A DNA stretch of 64,000 bases from Sphaerisporangium sp. TRM90804 (GTDB taxonomy: Bacteria; Actinomycetota; Actinomycetes; Streptosporangiales; Streptosporangiaceae): positions 1 to 64,000 of the forward strand of contig NZ_JARWAC010000009.1 in the NCBI RefSeq assembly GCF_029846175.1. The letters run 5' to 3'. Under the pieces are notes generated by a model. It saw only the letters and a list, made by a program, of their open reading frames with translations. It had not been told where the DNA came from and searched no databases. The position numbers were made by a program, and so were the translations under genes. Below are positions 1 to 9,218 of this stretch, in pieces (the first letter of the stretch is position 1; every line of letters starts with the position of its first letter).

Positions 1-1
1 C

Positions 2-106
2 CCGGCGGGCGCGCGGCGGGTCGTCAATGCCGCGCGCGAGCGGTTCCGCGCCTCAGGACGGCCCGGACGCGGGCATGGCGAAGAACGCCGGAGGGCGATG
101 CCTTAA
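2..106 (+). CDS. possible C-terminal end of an upstream gene (partial)
   Basis: A reading frame enters from the left edge and runs 34 codons to a TAA at 104-106. Its last residues are basic (contains RRVVNAARERFRAS). No start is visible in the window and no family can be recognised, so this may be chance in GC-rich DNA. After it, 107-203 holds no gene. It is a less GC-rich stretch with an A-rich run (about 127-135) and a pyrimidine run (about 153-170) that could weakly pair as a terminator. Confidence 0.2.
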   Translation, partial: PAGARRVVNAARERFRASGRPGRGHGEERRRAMP

Positions 107-203
107 TGCGGATGCGACGCCTGAAGAATGAAAAGGCGGTTTACGTGGCCGGTCTTTCTTTTCTTCTCGCGGGAGGTGTTCGTCGCCGCCCGGCGCCGAG
201 GGC

Positions 204-947
204 TCAGCGTGCGGGAGGGGGCTCCGGCGGGGTGAGCATGGCCTGGGTGGCCTCCCGGACGATGTCGCGCATGGCGCGCTCGGCGGCCTCGGGGTCGCCG
301 GCCTGCACGGCCTGGGCCACCTCGGCGTGCCAGCGGATGGCCGCCGGTTCGGGGCGGGCGGGCATGAGGTGGTGGCGGGTGCGGCCGGCGAGCACCTCGG
401 CGACCACGTCGGTGAGCGCGGCGAGCATCTCGTTGCCCGAGGCCTCCAGCACCGTGCGGTGGAAGGCGATGTCGGCCTCCAGGTAGGCCTCCAGCTCGCC
501 GGCCTTGCCGTGCACGGCCATGCGCATCACCGCGCCGGTGAGCGTGCCGCACTGCTCGGGGGTGGCGTTGCGCGCGGCCAGGGCGGCCGCCACCGGCTCG
601 ACCCCGCGGCGCAGCTCGCCCAGCGACAGCAGCAGCTCGTCGCGGTCGGGGCCGGCCAGCCGCCACCGGATGATCCGGGGGTCGAACAGGTGCCAGGCCG
701 CCCGCGCGGCCACGGTGACGCCGACGCGGCGGCGGCTGCTGACCAGCCCCATCGACTCCAGGACGCGGATCGCCTCGCGGATCACCGACCGCGACACCCC
801 GTAGCGGCCTTCCAGCCGGTCGGTGCTCAGCACATGGCCGGGGGGCAGGGCGCCGGAGGTGATCGAGGCGCCGAGATCGTCCAGGACGCTGCCGTGCAGT
901 CCGGAACTGGTCCGGTCATTGCCTGCCACGGTCGCCAATCTTCCCAC
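204..947 (-). CDS. gntR: GntR-family (FadR/FCD) regulator, probable gluconate repressor
   Basis: This is a 247-aa DNA-binding regulator with an N-terminal winged helix-turn-helix (about residues 25-85, including GVSRSVIREAIRVLESMGLV) and a C-terminal all-helical FCD ligand domain (about 95-225). That is the FadR-subfamily layout. It is divergent from gntK and gntP, so the likely role is gluconate- or 6-phosphogluconate-responsive control of that operon, as for many actinobacterial GntR proteins; the ligand is inferred from context. The GTG at 947 gives the full frame; an internal GTG at 929 is an alternative start. The intergenic region holds an inverted repeat (988-1013) that is the obvious operator. 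Confidence 0.85.
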   Translation of the reverse strand: MGRLATVAGNDRTSSGLHGSVLDDLGASITSGALPPGHVLSTDRLEGRYGVSRSVIREAIRVLESMGLVSSRRRVGVTVAARAAWHLFDPRIIRWRLAGPDRDELLLSLGELRRGVEPVAAALAARNATPEQCGTLTGAVMRMAVHGKAGELEAYLEADIAFHRTVLEASGNEMLAALTDVVAEVLAGRTRHHLMPARPEPAAIRWHAEVAQAVQAGDPEAAERAMRDIVREATQAMLTPPEPPPAR

Positions 948-983
948 GATTGCCAGCCGATCCCACCCAAGCCGCGAAAAAGT

Positions 984-1022
984 CTGATTAATCGGGTGTT
1001 ACCCCTTGATTAAGGCTGATTA
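984..1022. promoter_or_regulatory. candidate GntR operator between gntR and gntK
   Basis: The AT-rich patch holds an imperfect inverted repeat: TTAATC-GGG at 988-996 faces CCC-TTGATTAA ending at 1013. The heptamer CTGATTA occurs at both ends (984-990 and 1016-1022). It is the only AT-rich patch in the divergent region, as expected for a GntR-type operator overlapping the promoters. Binding is inferred. Confidence 0.5.
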
Positions 1023-1068
1023 TTCGTGGCACCCTTGCGGGCAGTCCGCGTCCGAGAGGCAGACCAGG

Positions 1069-1686
1069 ATGAGCGCCACCGAACCCCCGACCCCCACTCC
1101 CCCGGCGTCCGGCGGTCAAACGCCCGCGCCCCCGCTGCTGGTCGTCATGGGCGTGAGCGGCTCGGGCAAGACGACCGTGGGCCAGGCGATCAGCCAGAGC
1201 CTGGGCCTGCCGTTCGCCGACGCCGACGACTTCCACAGCCCCGAGAACATCGCCAAGATGAGCGCCGGCGTCCCGCTGGAGGACGCCGACCGCCTGCCCT
1301 GGCTGCGCGCGGTCGGCCGCTGGCTGGGCGAGCACGCCGCCACCGGCGGCGTGGCGGGCTGCTCGGCGCTCAAGCGCTCCTACCGCGACATCCTGCGCGA
1401 GTCGGCGCCGGGAGCGACCTTCGTCCACCTGCACGGCGACCCGGAGCTCATCCGGCGGCGCGTGGCCGCACGCGAGGGGCACTTCATGCCCACCTCGCTG
1501 CTCGACTCCCAGCTGGCCACCCTGGAGCCCCTGGGCCCCGACGAGCGCGCCGTGCTGCTCGACTTCGCCAAACCGGTGCCGGAGCTGGTGCGCGACTACC
1601 TGGCCGCGGCCCAGGAGGACCCCCAGACCGTCACGGCCGCCGGCGCGACCCCGAAGGACCAGGCCGGCCCCCCGGCCGGAGAGTGA
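1069..1686 (+). CDS. gntK: gluconokinase
   Basis: This enzyme phosphorylates D-gluconate with ATP to 6-phosphogluconate, feeding the pentose phosphate pathway. It has 205 aa. The Walker A motif GVSGSGKT lies at residues 28-35. Next come the family signatures FADADDFHSPENIAKM and GVPLEDADRLPWL and the CSALKRSYRDILR segment. The ATG at 1069 is chosen because GAGAGG lies 9 nt upstream; the frame is open further upstream, but there is no family homology there. The proline-rich first 22 residues and the Gly/Pro tail are poorly conserved additions. Its stop is 1 nt from the gntP start, so the two are probably coupled in one transcript. Confidence 0.93.
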   Translation: MSATEPPTPTPPASGGQTPAPPLLVVMGVSGSGKTTVGQAISQSLGLPFADADDFHSPENIAKMSAGVPLEDADRLPWLRAVGRWLGEHAATGGVAGCSALKRSYRDILRESAPGATFVHLHGDPELIRRRVAAREGHFMPTSLLDSQLATLEPLGPDERAVLLDFAKPVPELVRDYLAAAQEDPQTVTAAGATPKDQAGPPAGE

Positions 1687-1687
1687 C

Positions 1688-3085
1688 ATGACCCCCGCGA
1701 CCCTCGCCCTGGCACCGCCCGAGGTGGCGCTGTCCAGCGGCCGCCTGCTGCCTGCCGCGCTCATCGGCATCGCGCTGATCGTCGTGCTGATCACGCGGTT
1801 CAAGATGCACCCGTTCCTGGCCCTGACGCTCGGCTCGCTGACCGTCGGCGCCGTCGCCGGGCTGCCGATGGCCGACGCGATCTCCAGCTTCACCGACGGG
1901 TTCGGCAGCACCGCCGCCGGCGTCGGCACCCTGATCGCGCTGGGCGCGATGTTCGGCAAGCTGCTGGCCGACTCCGGCGGCGCCGACGAGATCGTCGACA
2001 CCATCGTGGGCCGCTCCAGCGCCCGGTCGCTGCCCTGGGCGATGGCCGCGGTCGGCGCTCTCATCGGCCTGCCGATGTTCTTCGAGATCGGCCTCGTGCT
2101 GCTCATGCCGGTCATCTTCCTGGTGGCCCGCCGCTCGGGGCTGTCGCTGATCCGGGTGGGCATCCCGGCGCTGGCCGGCCTGTCGGTCATGCACGGCCTG
2201 GTCCCCCCGCACCCCGGGCCGCTGGTCGCCATCGACGCGCTCAAGGCCGACCTCGGCCTCACCCTGGGCCTGGGCGTGCTGGTGGCCATCCCCACCGTCG
2301 CCATCGCCGGGCCGCTGTTCGCCCGCTACGCCGCGCGCTGGGTCGACGTCCCGGCGCCGGAGCTGTGGGACGGGCGGCGGGTGGAGGACGAGGGGGCCGA
2401 GGGGGCCGGGCAGGCCCGGCGGCCGTCGTTCGCGGTGACGGTGGCCACCGTGCTGCTGCCGGTCGTGCTGATGATGGGCAAGGCCCTGGCCGACCTGCTC
2501 ACCGCCGAGGGCAGCCCCGCCCGCTCGGTGCTGGACTTCCTGGGCACGCCGCTGGTGGCGCTGCTGATCGCCGTCATCGTCGCGATCTTCACGCTGGGCC
2601 GGGGCGCGGGCATGGACGGGCGGGCGATCACCACCTCGATCGAGCGGTCCCTGCCGCCGATCGCCGGCATCCTGCTCATCGTGGCGGCCGGCGGCGGCTT
2701 CAAGCAGACCCTGGTCGACACCGGCATCGGCAAGCTGGTCGCCGACTGGGTGCAGGGCAGCGGCCTGTCGGTGCTGCTGCTGGCCTGGCTGGTCGCGGTG
2801 ATGATCCGCCTGGCCACCGGGTCGGCGACGGTGGCCACGGTCACCGCCTCGGGCATCCTGGCGCCGCTGGTCACCACGCTGGACACCGGGGAGACCTCCC
2901 TGCTGGTGCTGGCCATCGGCGCGGGGTCGCTGTTCTTCTCCCACGTCAACGACGCCGGATTCTGGCTGGTGAAGGAGTACTTCGGGCTCAGCGTCGGCCA
3001 GAACCTCAAGACCTGGTCGGCGATGGAGACGGTCATCTCGGTGGCCGGACTGGTGTTCGTCCTGCTGCTCAGCCTGTTCCTGTAG
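1688..3085 (+). CDS. gntP: gluconate:H+ symporter (GntP family)
   Basis: This is a 465-aa integral membrane permease of the GntP family that imports gluconate with protons. About 12-14 hydrophobic segments span the whole length. The family-typical regions are present: TRFKMHPFLALTLGSL near the start, FFEIGLVLLMPVIF, HGLVPPHPGPL and SHVNDAGFWLVKEYFGLS near the end. The length matches the usual 440-465 aa. It follows gntK with a 1-nt gap, so kinase and permease form one operon facing away from gntR. Confidence 0.93.
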   Translation: MTPATLALAPPEVALSSGRLLPAALIGIALIVVLITRFKMHPFLALTLGSLTVGAVAGLPMADAISSFTDGFGSTAAGVGTLIALGAMFGKLLADSGGADEIVDTIVGRSSARSLPWAMAAVGALIGLPMFFEIGLVLLMPVIFLVARRSGLSLIRVGIPALAGLSVMHGLVPPHPGPLVAIDALKADLGLTLGLGVLVAIPTVAIAGPLFARYAARWVDVPAPELWDGRRVEDEGAEGAGQARRPSFAVTVATVLLPVVLMMGKALADLLTAEGSPARSVLDFLGTPLVALLIAVIVAIFTLGRGAGMDGRAITTSIERSLPPIAGILLIVAAGGGFKQTLVDTGIGKLVADWVQGSGLSVLLLAWLVAVMIRLATGSATVATVTASGILAPLVTTLDTGETSLLVLAIGAGSLFFSHVNDAGFWLVKEYFGLSVGQNLKTWSAMETVISVAGLVFVLLLSLFL

Positions 3086-3198
3086 CCCCGCGCGCCGGTC
3101 CGGTACCGTCCGGGCTCGCGGCCTTCGCCGTGTTACGCGGGACCCTTTGCGGGTTTGTAGGGTGTTATCGCAATCAACGTCGGAATGAGGCGAGGCCG

Positions 3199-3681
3199 GT
3201 GGAGATCGAGCAGACGGCGCTGCCGGGCATCGGGCTCAAGCACGAGTTCACCACGCACTCCGGGCGCAGGATCGCGGTGGTCTCCCACCGCACCGGCCGC
3301 CGGGACGTGGTGATCTACGACCGGCACGACCCCGACCGGGCGTGCGAGGCGATCCAGCTCAACGACGAGGAGGCCGACGCCCTGGTGGAACTGCTCGGCG
3401 CCCCCCGCATCGTCCAGCGGCTCAACGCCCTGCACCGCGAGGTCGAAGGGCTGGTCAGCGTGCAGATACCCATCGCCCCCGGCTCCCCCTACGGCGAACG
3501 CCCGATGGGCCAGGCCCGCGTGCGCACCCGCACCGGCGCCTCCATCGTGGCGATCGTGCGCGGCGGGCAGGTACACGCCAGCCCCACCCCCGACTTCCCC
3601 CTGGCCGAAGGCGACGTGGTGGTCGTCGTCGGCAGCCCCGAGAGCACCGCCGCCGTCGCCGACATCCTCGCCAACGGATAG
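3199..3681 (+). CDS. khtT: K+/H+ antiporter regulatory subunit, KhtT-like (TrkA-C domain)
   Basis: This 160-aa cytoplasmic protein has an N-terminal alpha/beta region (IEQTALPGIGLKHEFTT) and a C-terminal RCK/TrkA-C domain (about residues 70-158), ending with the strand-loop pattern EGDVVVVVGSP. KhtT proteins bind nucleotides and gate the KhtU antiporter, which lies 6 nt downstream. The GTG at 3199 has GAGG upstream; ATG codons nearby are in other frames. A TAGGGT -10-like hexamer occurs at 3158-3163. The ligand and ion cannot be read from the sequence. Confidence 0.83.
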   Translation: MEIEQTALPGIGLKHEFTTHSGRRIAVVSHRTGRRDVVIYDRHDPDRACEAIQLNDEEADALVELLGAPRIVQRLNALHREVEGLVSVQIPIAPGSPYGERPMGQARVRTRTGASIVAIVRGGQVHASPTPDFPLAEGDVVVVVGSPESTAAVADILANG

Positions 3682-3687
3682 GCCGGC

Positions 3688-4866
3688 GTGCACTCTGCGT
3701 TCCTCTTCATCGAGCTCGGCGGCATCATCCTCGGCCTGGGCGTGCTCGGAGCGCTGGCCCTGCGCGCCGGCATCTCCCCGATCCCGCTGTACCTGCTGGC
3801 CGGGCTGGCGTTCGGCACCGGCGGCATCCTGCCGCTGGCCACCAGCGAGGAGTTCATCGCGGTGGGCGCCGAGCTCGGCGTCGTGCTGCTCCTGCTGGTC
3901 CTGGGACTGGAATACAGCGCCGGCGAACTGGTGACCAGCCTGCGCGGCAACGCGCGCGGCGGCCTGGTCGACCTGCTGCTGAACGCCGCCCCCGGCGCCG
4001 TCGCCGCGCTGCTGCTCGGCTGGGGGCCGATCGCCGCGGTGGCGATGGCCGGGGTCACCTACGCCACCTCCTCCGGCATCACCGCCAAGGTGCTGTCGGA
4101 CCTGGGGTGGATCGGCAACCGCGAGACCCCGGTGGTGCTGTCGCTGCTGGTGTTCGAGGACCTCACCATGGCGCTGTACCTGCCGGTGCTCACCGCGATC
4201 CTGGCCGGGGTCAGCCTGCTGGGCGGCGCGGTGACGGTCGCCGTCGCGCTGGCGGCGGTCAGCGTGGTGCTGCTGATCGCCCTGCGCTACGGCCGGGTGA
4301 TCGAGGCGTTCGTGGCCAGCCCCAACTCCGAGGTGCTGCTGCTGAAGGTGGTGGGCCTGGCGCTGCTGGTGGCCGGCGTGGCCCAGCAGCTGCAGGTCTC
4401 GGCCGCGGTGGGCGCGTTCCTGGTGGGCATCGCCCTGTCGGGCGAGCTGGCCCACGAGGCCCGCGCCCTGCTCAGCCCGATCCGCGACCTGTTCGCGGCG
4501 GTGTTCTTCGTCTTCTTCGGCCTGCAGACCGACCCGGCCGCGATCTTGCCCATGGCCGGCATCGCGGCGCTGCTGGCGGTGATCAGCATGGCCACCAAGC
4601 TGGGCACCGGCGTGTACGCCGCGCGGCGCGCGGGGATCGCGCGCGCCGGGCAGCTGCGCGCCGGCGTCGCGCTGATCCCGCGCGGGGAGTTCAACATCGT
4701 CATCGCCGGCCTGGCCGTGGCGGCGGGCGTCCACCCCGACCTGGGCCCGCTGGCCGCCGGATACGTGCTGATCCTGGCCGCGTTCGGGCCGCTGGCCGCG
4801 CGCCTGCTGCAGCCGCTGATCGACTTCGCCGTCCGGCGCACCTCCCCGGAGGCGCCCGCCTCCTAG
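3688..4866 (+). CDS. khtU: cation:proton antiporter (CPA2 family, KhtU/KefB-like)
   Basis: This 392-aa membrane antiporter has about 12-13 transmembrane segments. The CPA2 signatures are the [15 protein letters not shown] segment, [19 protein letters not shown] and [14 protein letters not shown]. It has no C-terminal TrkA-N domain, as in KhtU-type antiporters that use a separate KhtT subunit; khtT lies 6 nt upstream. The predicted role is K+ (or NH4+) export in exchange for H+. It starts with GTG. Its stop codon overlaps the convergent phosphoketolase stop within a CTAG tetramer. Confidence 0.87.
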   Translation: MHSAFLFIELGGIILGLGVLGALALRAGISPIPLYLLAGLAFGTGGILPLATSEEFIAVGAELGVVLLLLVLGLEYSAGELVTSLRGNARGGLVDLLLNAAPGAVAALLLGWGPIAAVAMAGVTYATSSGITAKVLSDLGWIGNRETPVVLSLLVFEDLTMALYLPVLTAILAGVSLLGGAVTVAVALAAVSVVLLIALRYGRVIEAFVASPNSEVLLLKVVGLALLVAGVAQQLQVSAAVGAFLVGIALSGELAHEARALLSPIRDLFAAVFFVFFGLQTDPAAILPMAGIAALLAVISMATKLGTGVYAARRAGIARAGQLRAGVALIPRGEFNIVIAGLAVAAGVHPDLGPLAAGYVLILAAFGPLAARLLQPLIDFAVRRTSPEAPAS

Positions 4867-7178
4867 TGCGGCCAGGTCCAGTCGCTGATCTCGGCCGGGT
4901 CCTCGCCGTGCTCGCGGGTGTGCAGGCGGGCGCGCACGCGGGCGTCGGTCATCTCCTGCCGCAGGTGGGCGCAGCGTTCGGCCAGGCCCGGGACGCGGTC
5001 GATGACGTCCAGGACCAGGTGGAAGCGGTCGATGTCGTTCATCATCGCCATGTCGAACGGCGTGGTGGTGGTGCCCTCCTCCTTGTAGCCGCGCACGTGC
5101 AGGTTGGCGTGGCCGCGGCGGCGGTAGGTGAGGCGGTGCACCAGCCAGGGGTAGCCGTGGAAGTTGAAGATGACGGGCTTGTCGGTGGTGAACAGGGCGT
5201 CGTAGGCGGCGTCGGACAGGCCGTGGGGGTGTTCGGAGGGCTGCTGGAGCCGCATCAGGTCCACGACGTTGACCACCCGCACCTTCAGCTCGGGCAGGTG
5301 GCGGCGCAGCAGGTCGGCCGCGGCCAGGGTCTCCAGGGTGGGCACGTCCCCGGCGCAGGCGAGCACGACGTCGGGCTCGTCTCCGGCGTCGGTGGAGGCC
5401 CAGGGCAGGATGCCCAGGCCCCGGGTGCAGTGCAGGACGGCCTCCTCCATGGTCATCAGGTCCAGCACCGGCTGCTTGCCGGCGACGACGACGTTGACGT
5501 AGTCGCGCGAGCGCAGGCAGTGGTCGGCGACCGACAGCAGGGTGTTGGTGTCCGGCGGCAGGTAGACCCGCACCACGCTGGCCTTCTTGTTGACCACGAC
5601 GTCCAGGAAGCCGGGGTCCTGGTGGGTGAAGCCGTTGTGGTCCTGGCGCCACACGTGCGAGCTGAGCAGGTAGTTCAGCGAGCCGACCGGGCGACGCCAG
5701 TGGATCTTCCGGGAGGCCTCCAGCCACTTGGCGTGCTGGTTGAACATGGCGTCCACGATGTGCACGAACGCCTCGTAGGAGTTGAACAGGCCGTGGCGGC
5801 CGGTGAGCAGGTAGCCCTCCAGCCATCCCTGGCACAGGTGCTCGCTGAGCACCTCCATCACCCGGCCGCCGGGCGAGAGGTTCTCGTCGGTGGGCAGCAC
5901 CTGGGCCGACCAGGCCTTGTCGGTCGTCTCGTAGACGGCCGACAGCCGGTTGGAGGCCGTCTCGTCCGGGCCCATCAGGCGGAAGTTGTCGGGGTTGTCG
6001 GTGATGACGTCGCGTAGGAAGGCGCCCAGCACCCGGGTGGGCTCGGTGCTCGCGCCCGCCGGGGTCTTGACCTCCACGCCGTAGTCGCGGAAGTCGCGCA
6101 GGATCAGCGGCTTGAGCAGTTCGCCGCCGTTGGCGTGCGGGTTGCCGCTCATGCGGCGCGGGCCGTGCGGCACCGTGGCGGTGATCTCGGCGACCGGGGC
6201 GCCGTCGGCGTCGAACAGCTCCTCTGGGCGGTAGGAGCGCATCCAGGCCTCCAGCATGGCCAGGTGCTCGGGGTTGTCGCGCACGCCGCTGAGCGGCACC
6301 TGGTGGGCGCGCCAGGTGCCCTCCACCGGCAGGCCGTCGACGTGGGCCGGGCCGGTCCAGCCCTTGGGGGTGCGCAGGACGATCATGGGCCACCGGTCGG
6401 ACTCGCCGGCCTTGACCTCGGCGATCTGGTCGAACACCGTGTCCAGGGTGGCGGCCATGATCTCGTGGACGGCGCCGGGGTCGTCCCCGGCCACCAGGTG
6501 CGGGCGGTAACCGTAGCCCTCCATGAGGCCCAGCAGCTCGCGCTCGGGGATGCGCGCCAGCACGGTCGGGTTGGCGATCTTGTAGCCGTTCAGGTGCAGG
6601 ATCGGCAGGACGGCGCCGTCGCGGGAGGGGTCGACGAACTTGGGGGAATGCCAGCTGGCGGCCAGCGGACCGGTCTCGGCCTCGCCGTCGCCGATGACGC
6701 AGGCCACCACCAGGCCGGGGTTGTCGAACGCGGCGCCGTGCGCGTGGGCCAGGGAGTAGCCCAGCTCGCCGCCCTCGTGGATCGACCCGGGGGTCTCCGG
6801 GGCGGCGTGGCTGGGGATGCCGCCGGGGAAGGAGAACTGGCGGAACAGCTTGCGCATGCCCTCCCGGTCCTGGGAGACCGAGGGGTAGACGCGCGAGTAG
6901 GTGCCCTCCAGCCAGGAGTGCGCGACCACGGCCGGGCCGCCGTGCCCGGGCCCGGCGACGTAGATCATGTCCTGGTCGCGGTCCCGGATCACCCGGTTGA
7001 GGTGGGCCAGGCAGAAGTTCAGGCCGGGCGTGGTGCCCCAGTGGCCCAGCAGGCGCGGCTTGATGTGCTCGGGCCGCAGCGGTTCGTCCAGCAGGGGGTT
7101 GTCCAGCAGGTAGATCTGGCCGACCGACAGGTAGTTGGCCGCCCGCCAGTAGGCGTCGACGCGCTTCAGCTCGCTCAT
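4863..7178 (-). CDS. xfp: phosphoketolase (xylulose-5-P/fructose-6-P)
   Basis: This is a thiamine-diphosphate enzyme that cleaves xylulose-5-phosphate or fructose-6-phosphate with phosphate to acetyl phosphate plus glyceraldehyde-3-P or erythrose-4-P. It has 771 aa, near the usual 790. Recognisable blocks: [15 protein letters not shown] near the N-terminus, [37 protein letters not shown], the ThDP-binding [11 protein letters not shown], and HQDPGF in the second half. The ATG at 7178 is chosen because homology begins there, although the frame runs open further upstream. No acetate kinase gene is adjacent. It is transcribed alone and converges on khtU with a 4-bp overlap of stops. Confidence 0.95.
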   Translation of the reverse strand: MSELKRVDAYWRAANYLSVGQIYLLDNPLLDEPLRPEHIKPRLLGHWGTTPGLNFCLAHLNRVIRDRDQDMIYVAGPGHGGPAVVAHSWLEGTYSRVYPSVSQDREGMRKLFRQFSFPGGIPSHAAPETPGSIHEGGELGYSLAHAHGAAFDNPGLVVACVIGDGEAETGPLAASWHSPKFVDPSRDGAVLPILHLNGYKIANPTVLARIPERELLGLMEGYGYRPHLVAGDDPGAVHEIMAATLDTVFDQIAEVKAGESDRWPMIVLRTPKGWTGPAHVDGLPVEGTWRAHQVPLSGVRDNPEHLAMLEAWMRSYRPEELFDADGAPVAEITATVPHGPRRMSGNPHANGGELLKPLILRDFRDYGVEVKTPAGASTEPTRVLGAFLRDVITDNPDNFRLMGPDETASNRLSAVYETTDKAWSAQVLPTDENLSPGGRVMEVLSEHLCQGWLEGYLLTGRHGLFNSYEAFVHIVDAMFNQHAKWLEASRKIHWRRPVGSLNYLLSSHVWRQDHNGFTHQDPGFLDVVVNKKASVVRVYLPPDTNTLLSVADHCLRSRDYVNVVVAGKQPVLDLMTMEEAVLHCTRGLGILPWASTDAGDEPDVVLACAGDVPTLETLAAADLLRRHLPELKVRVVNVVDLMRLQQPSEHPHGLSDAAYDALFTTDKPVIFNFHGYPWLVHRLTYRRRGHANLHVRGYKEEGTTTTPFDMAMMNDIDRFHLVLDVIDRVPGLAERCAHLRQEMTDARVRARLHTREHGEDPAEISDWTWPH

Positions 7179-7234
7179 GTCTAAGAGCGTTCCCGCACGG
7201 CGGGTGATATGCCAGGGACCTTGGTCCCGAAGGC

Positions 7235-7708
7235 TCAGCCGAGCGGCGCGGCGGCCGGCAGGCCGGCGTCCAGGGTGGCGGTGACCCGGCCGAGCACCTG
7301 GCGCAGCTGGGCGATCTCGCCGGCCTGCAGGCCGGTGGCGGCCAGGATGCGCTCGGGCACCAGGGCGGCGCGCGCCCGCAGGGCCGCGCCGTCGGCGGTC
7401 GGGCGCACCAGCACCGAGCGCTCGTCGGCGGTGCTGCGGCCGCGGGCCACCAGGCCCGCCGCCTCCAGCCGTTTCAGCAGCGGCGACAGGGTGCCCGAAT
7501 CCAGGCGCAGCGCCGCGCCGAGCTCCTTGACGCTCAGCGGCTGCCGCTCCCACAGCACGAGCATCACCAGGTACTGCGGGTAGGTGAGGCCGAGGTCGCG
7601 CAGCTCGCGCCGGTAGACGCCGTCCAGGGCGCGGGAGGCGGCGTGCAGGGCGAAGCACAGCTGGGCCTCCAGCCGCATCATCCGCGGATCGGCGGGGTGT
7701 TCCTCCAT
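7235..7708 (-). CDS. ohrR: MarR-family organic-peroxide sensor OhrR
   Basis: This 157-aa winged-helix repressor has the OhrR-type N-terminus with the peroxide-sensing cysteine ([11 protein letters not shown], Cys18) followed by [14 protein letters not shown] and the recognition region [16 protein letters not shown]. In the OhrR family this Cys is oxidised by organic hydroperoxides, which releases the repressor from DNA. It is divergent from ohr, and two ACAA/TTGT boxes lie between them, so autoregulation plus control of ohr is expected. The length matches the family. Confidence 0.92.
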   Translation of the reverse strand: MEEHPADPRMMRLEAQLCFALHAASRALDGVYRRELRDLGLTYPQYLVMLVLWERQPLSVKELGAALRLDSGTLSPLLKRLEAAGLVARGRSTADERSVLVRPTADGAALRARAALVPERILAATGLQAGEIAQLRQVLGRVTATLDAGLPAAAPLG

Positions 7709-7735
7709 GGGGACATCCTACCGCCTTGACTGCAG

Positions 7736-7763
7736 ACAATTTAGTTGTGCACAATGTAGTTTG
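7736..7763. promoter_or_regulatory. two tandem OhrR operator boxes
   Basis: Box 1 is ACAATTTAGTTGT (7736-7748) and box 2 is ACAATGTAGTTTG (7751-7763). They have the same 13-nt layout and are spaced 15 bp apart. They resemble the ACAATT-AATTGT core of known OhrR boxes and sit midway between ohrR and ohr. Confidence 0.65.
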
Positions 7764-7793
7764 CCGAGCCATCGACGGAAAGTGCAGGAAGTC

Positions 7794-8207
7794 ATGAACG
7801 CGCTCTACACCGCCATCGCCACCGCCTCGGGCCGGGACGGCCGCGCGGTCTCCTCCGACGGCCTGCTGGACGTCACCCTCACCCCGCCCAAGACCCTGGG
7901 CGGCAACGGCGAGGGCACCAACCCCGAGCAGCTGTTCGCCGCCGGGTACGCCGCCTGCTTCGCCAGCGCGGTCACCCTGGTCGCCCGGCACCGGAAGCTC
8001 GACGTCGCCGACGCCGCGGTCACCGCCGAGGTCTCCCTGGTCGCCGGGGAGCAGGGCCGGTTCGGGCTCGCCGTCGTCCTGCGCGTCGAACTGCCCGACG
8101 AGCTGCACGGGGAGACCGGCCGGGCGCTGGTGGAGGCCGCCCACCAGGTGTGCCCCTACTCCAACGCCACCCGCGGCAACATCCCGGTCGAGCTCGTCGT
8201 CGAGTGA
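7794..8207 (+). CDS. ohr: organic hydroperoxide resistance protein Ohr
   Basis: This thiol-dependent peroxidase reduces organic hydroperoxides. It has 137 aa, the usual size. Both catalytic cysteines are present: Cys55 in [10 protein letters not shown] and Cys120 in [13 protein letters not shown]. The N-terminal [16 protein letters not shown] block is typical. The ATG at 7794 is chosen over an upstream in-frame ATG because AGGAAG precedes it and homology begins there. It is paired with ohrR and probably induced by organic peroxides. Confidence 0.95.
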   Translation: MNALYTAIATASGRDGRAVSSDGLLDVTLTPPKTLGGNGEGTNPEQLFAAGYAACFASAVTLVARHRKLDVADAAVTAEVSLVAGEQGRFGLAVVLRVELPDELHGETGRALVEAAHQVCPYSNATRGNIPVELVVE

Positions 8208-8288
8208 CCGCCCCGCGGCGCCGGCCGGCACGGGCCCGGGGAAAACCGATTGCGGAAACGTCGGTGAGGTTGGCTAGGGTTTGCCTCC

Positions 8289-9218
8289 GTGTCTGAGCAA
8301 CCCCTCATCCACGCTCGTGGACTGGTCAAACGCTTCGGCGACTTCACCGCCGTCGACGGCATCGACGTCCAGGTGCGAGCCGGTGAGGCGTTCGGCTTCC
8401 TGGGCCCCAACGGCGCCGGCAAGTCCTCCACGATGCGCATGATCGGCTGTGTGTCCCTGCCGACCGCCGGCGAGCTGAGCATCCTGGGCATGGACCCCGC
8501 GCGCGACGGCACCCGCATCCGCGCCCGGCTCGGCGTCTGCCCGCAGCTCGACAACCTCGACCCCGACCTCAGCGTGCGCGAGAACCTCACCACCTACGCG
8601 CGCTACTTCGGCATCCCCCGGGCCGAGGCCCGCCGCCGCGCCGACGAGCTGCTGGAGTTCGTCCGCCTGTCCGACCGCGCCGGCAGCATGGTCGAACCCC
8701 TGTCCGGCGGCATGAAACGCCGCCTGACCATCGCCAGGGCCATGGTCAACGACCCCGACATCGTGCTGCTCGACGAGCCCACCACCGGCCTGGACCCCCA
8801 GGCCCGCCACCTGTTGTGGGAGCGGCTGTTCCAGCTCAAACGGCGCGGCACCACCCTGGTGCTGACCACTCACTACATGGACGAGGCCGAGCAGCTGTGC
8901 GACCGCCTGGTCGTCATGGACGCCGGGCGCATCGTCGCCGAGGGTTCCCCCCGCTCCCTGATCGAGACGCACTGCACCCCCGAGGTCGTCGAACTGCGCT
9001 TCGGCGACGACCGCCCGGCCGACCTGGCCGGCAAGCTGGAAGGCGTCGGCGAGCGCGTCGACCAGCTGGCCGACCGGCTGCTGGTCTACGCCGCCGACGG
9101 CGACGCCGCCGCCGCCGAGGTACACCGGCGCGGCGTCACCCCCTCCAGCGTCCTGGTGCGCCGCGCGAGCCTGGAGGACGTCTTCCTGCAGTTGACCGGC
9201 CGCACCCTGGTCGACTGA
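8289..9218 (+). CDS. ABC transporter ATP-binding protein (NodI/DrrA-like)
   Basis: This 309-aa ATPase of an ABC-2 type exporter has Walker A GPNGAGKS at 39-46, signature LSGGMKRRL, Walker B IVLLDEPTTGLD and the switch histidine in LTTHYMDEAEQL. The C-terminal 80 residues are the NodI/DrrA-like extension. It starts at a GTG placed about 8 nt after a TAGGGT -10-like hexamer (8275-8280), so it may be leaderless. Its stop overlaps the ATG of the first permease by one base, and a second permease follows; all three form one operon. The substrate is unknown. Confidence 0.92.
   Translation: MSEQPLIHARGLVKRFGDFTAVDGIDVQVRAGEAFGFLGPNGAGKSSTMRMIGCVSLPTAGELSILGMDPARDGTRIRARLGVCPQLDNLDPDLSVRENLTTYARYFGIPRAEARRRADELLEFVRLSDRAGSMVEPLSGGMKRRLTIARAMVNDPDIVLLDEPTTGLDPQARHLLWERLFQLKRRGTTLVLTTHYMDEAEQLCDRLVVMDAGRIVAEGSPRSLIETHCTPEVVELRFGDDRPADLAGKLEGVGERVDQLADRLLVYAADGDAAAAEVHRRGVTPSSVLVRRASLEDVFLQLTGRTLVD

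Noticed and set aside
3133-6393. Long open frames (up to 1000 codons) antisense or out of frame to khtTU and phosphoketolase, and similar ones throughout
   Set aside because: They are products of the extreme GC bias at third positions. They show Arg/Pro/Gly- or Gln/Val-rich composition, no domain motifs, and overlap genes with clear family signatures.
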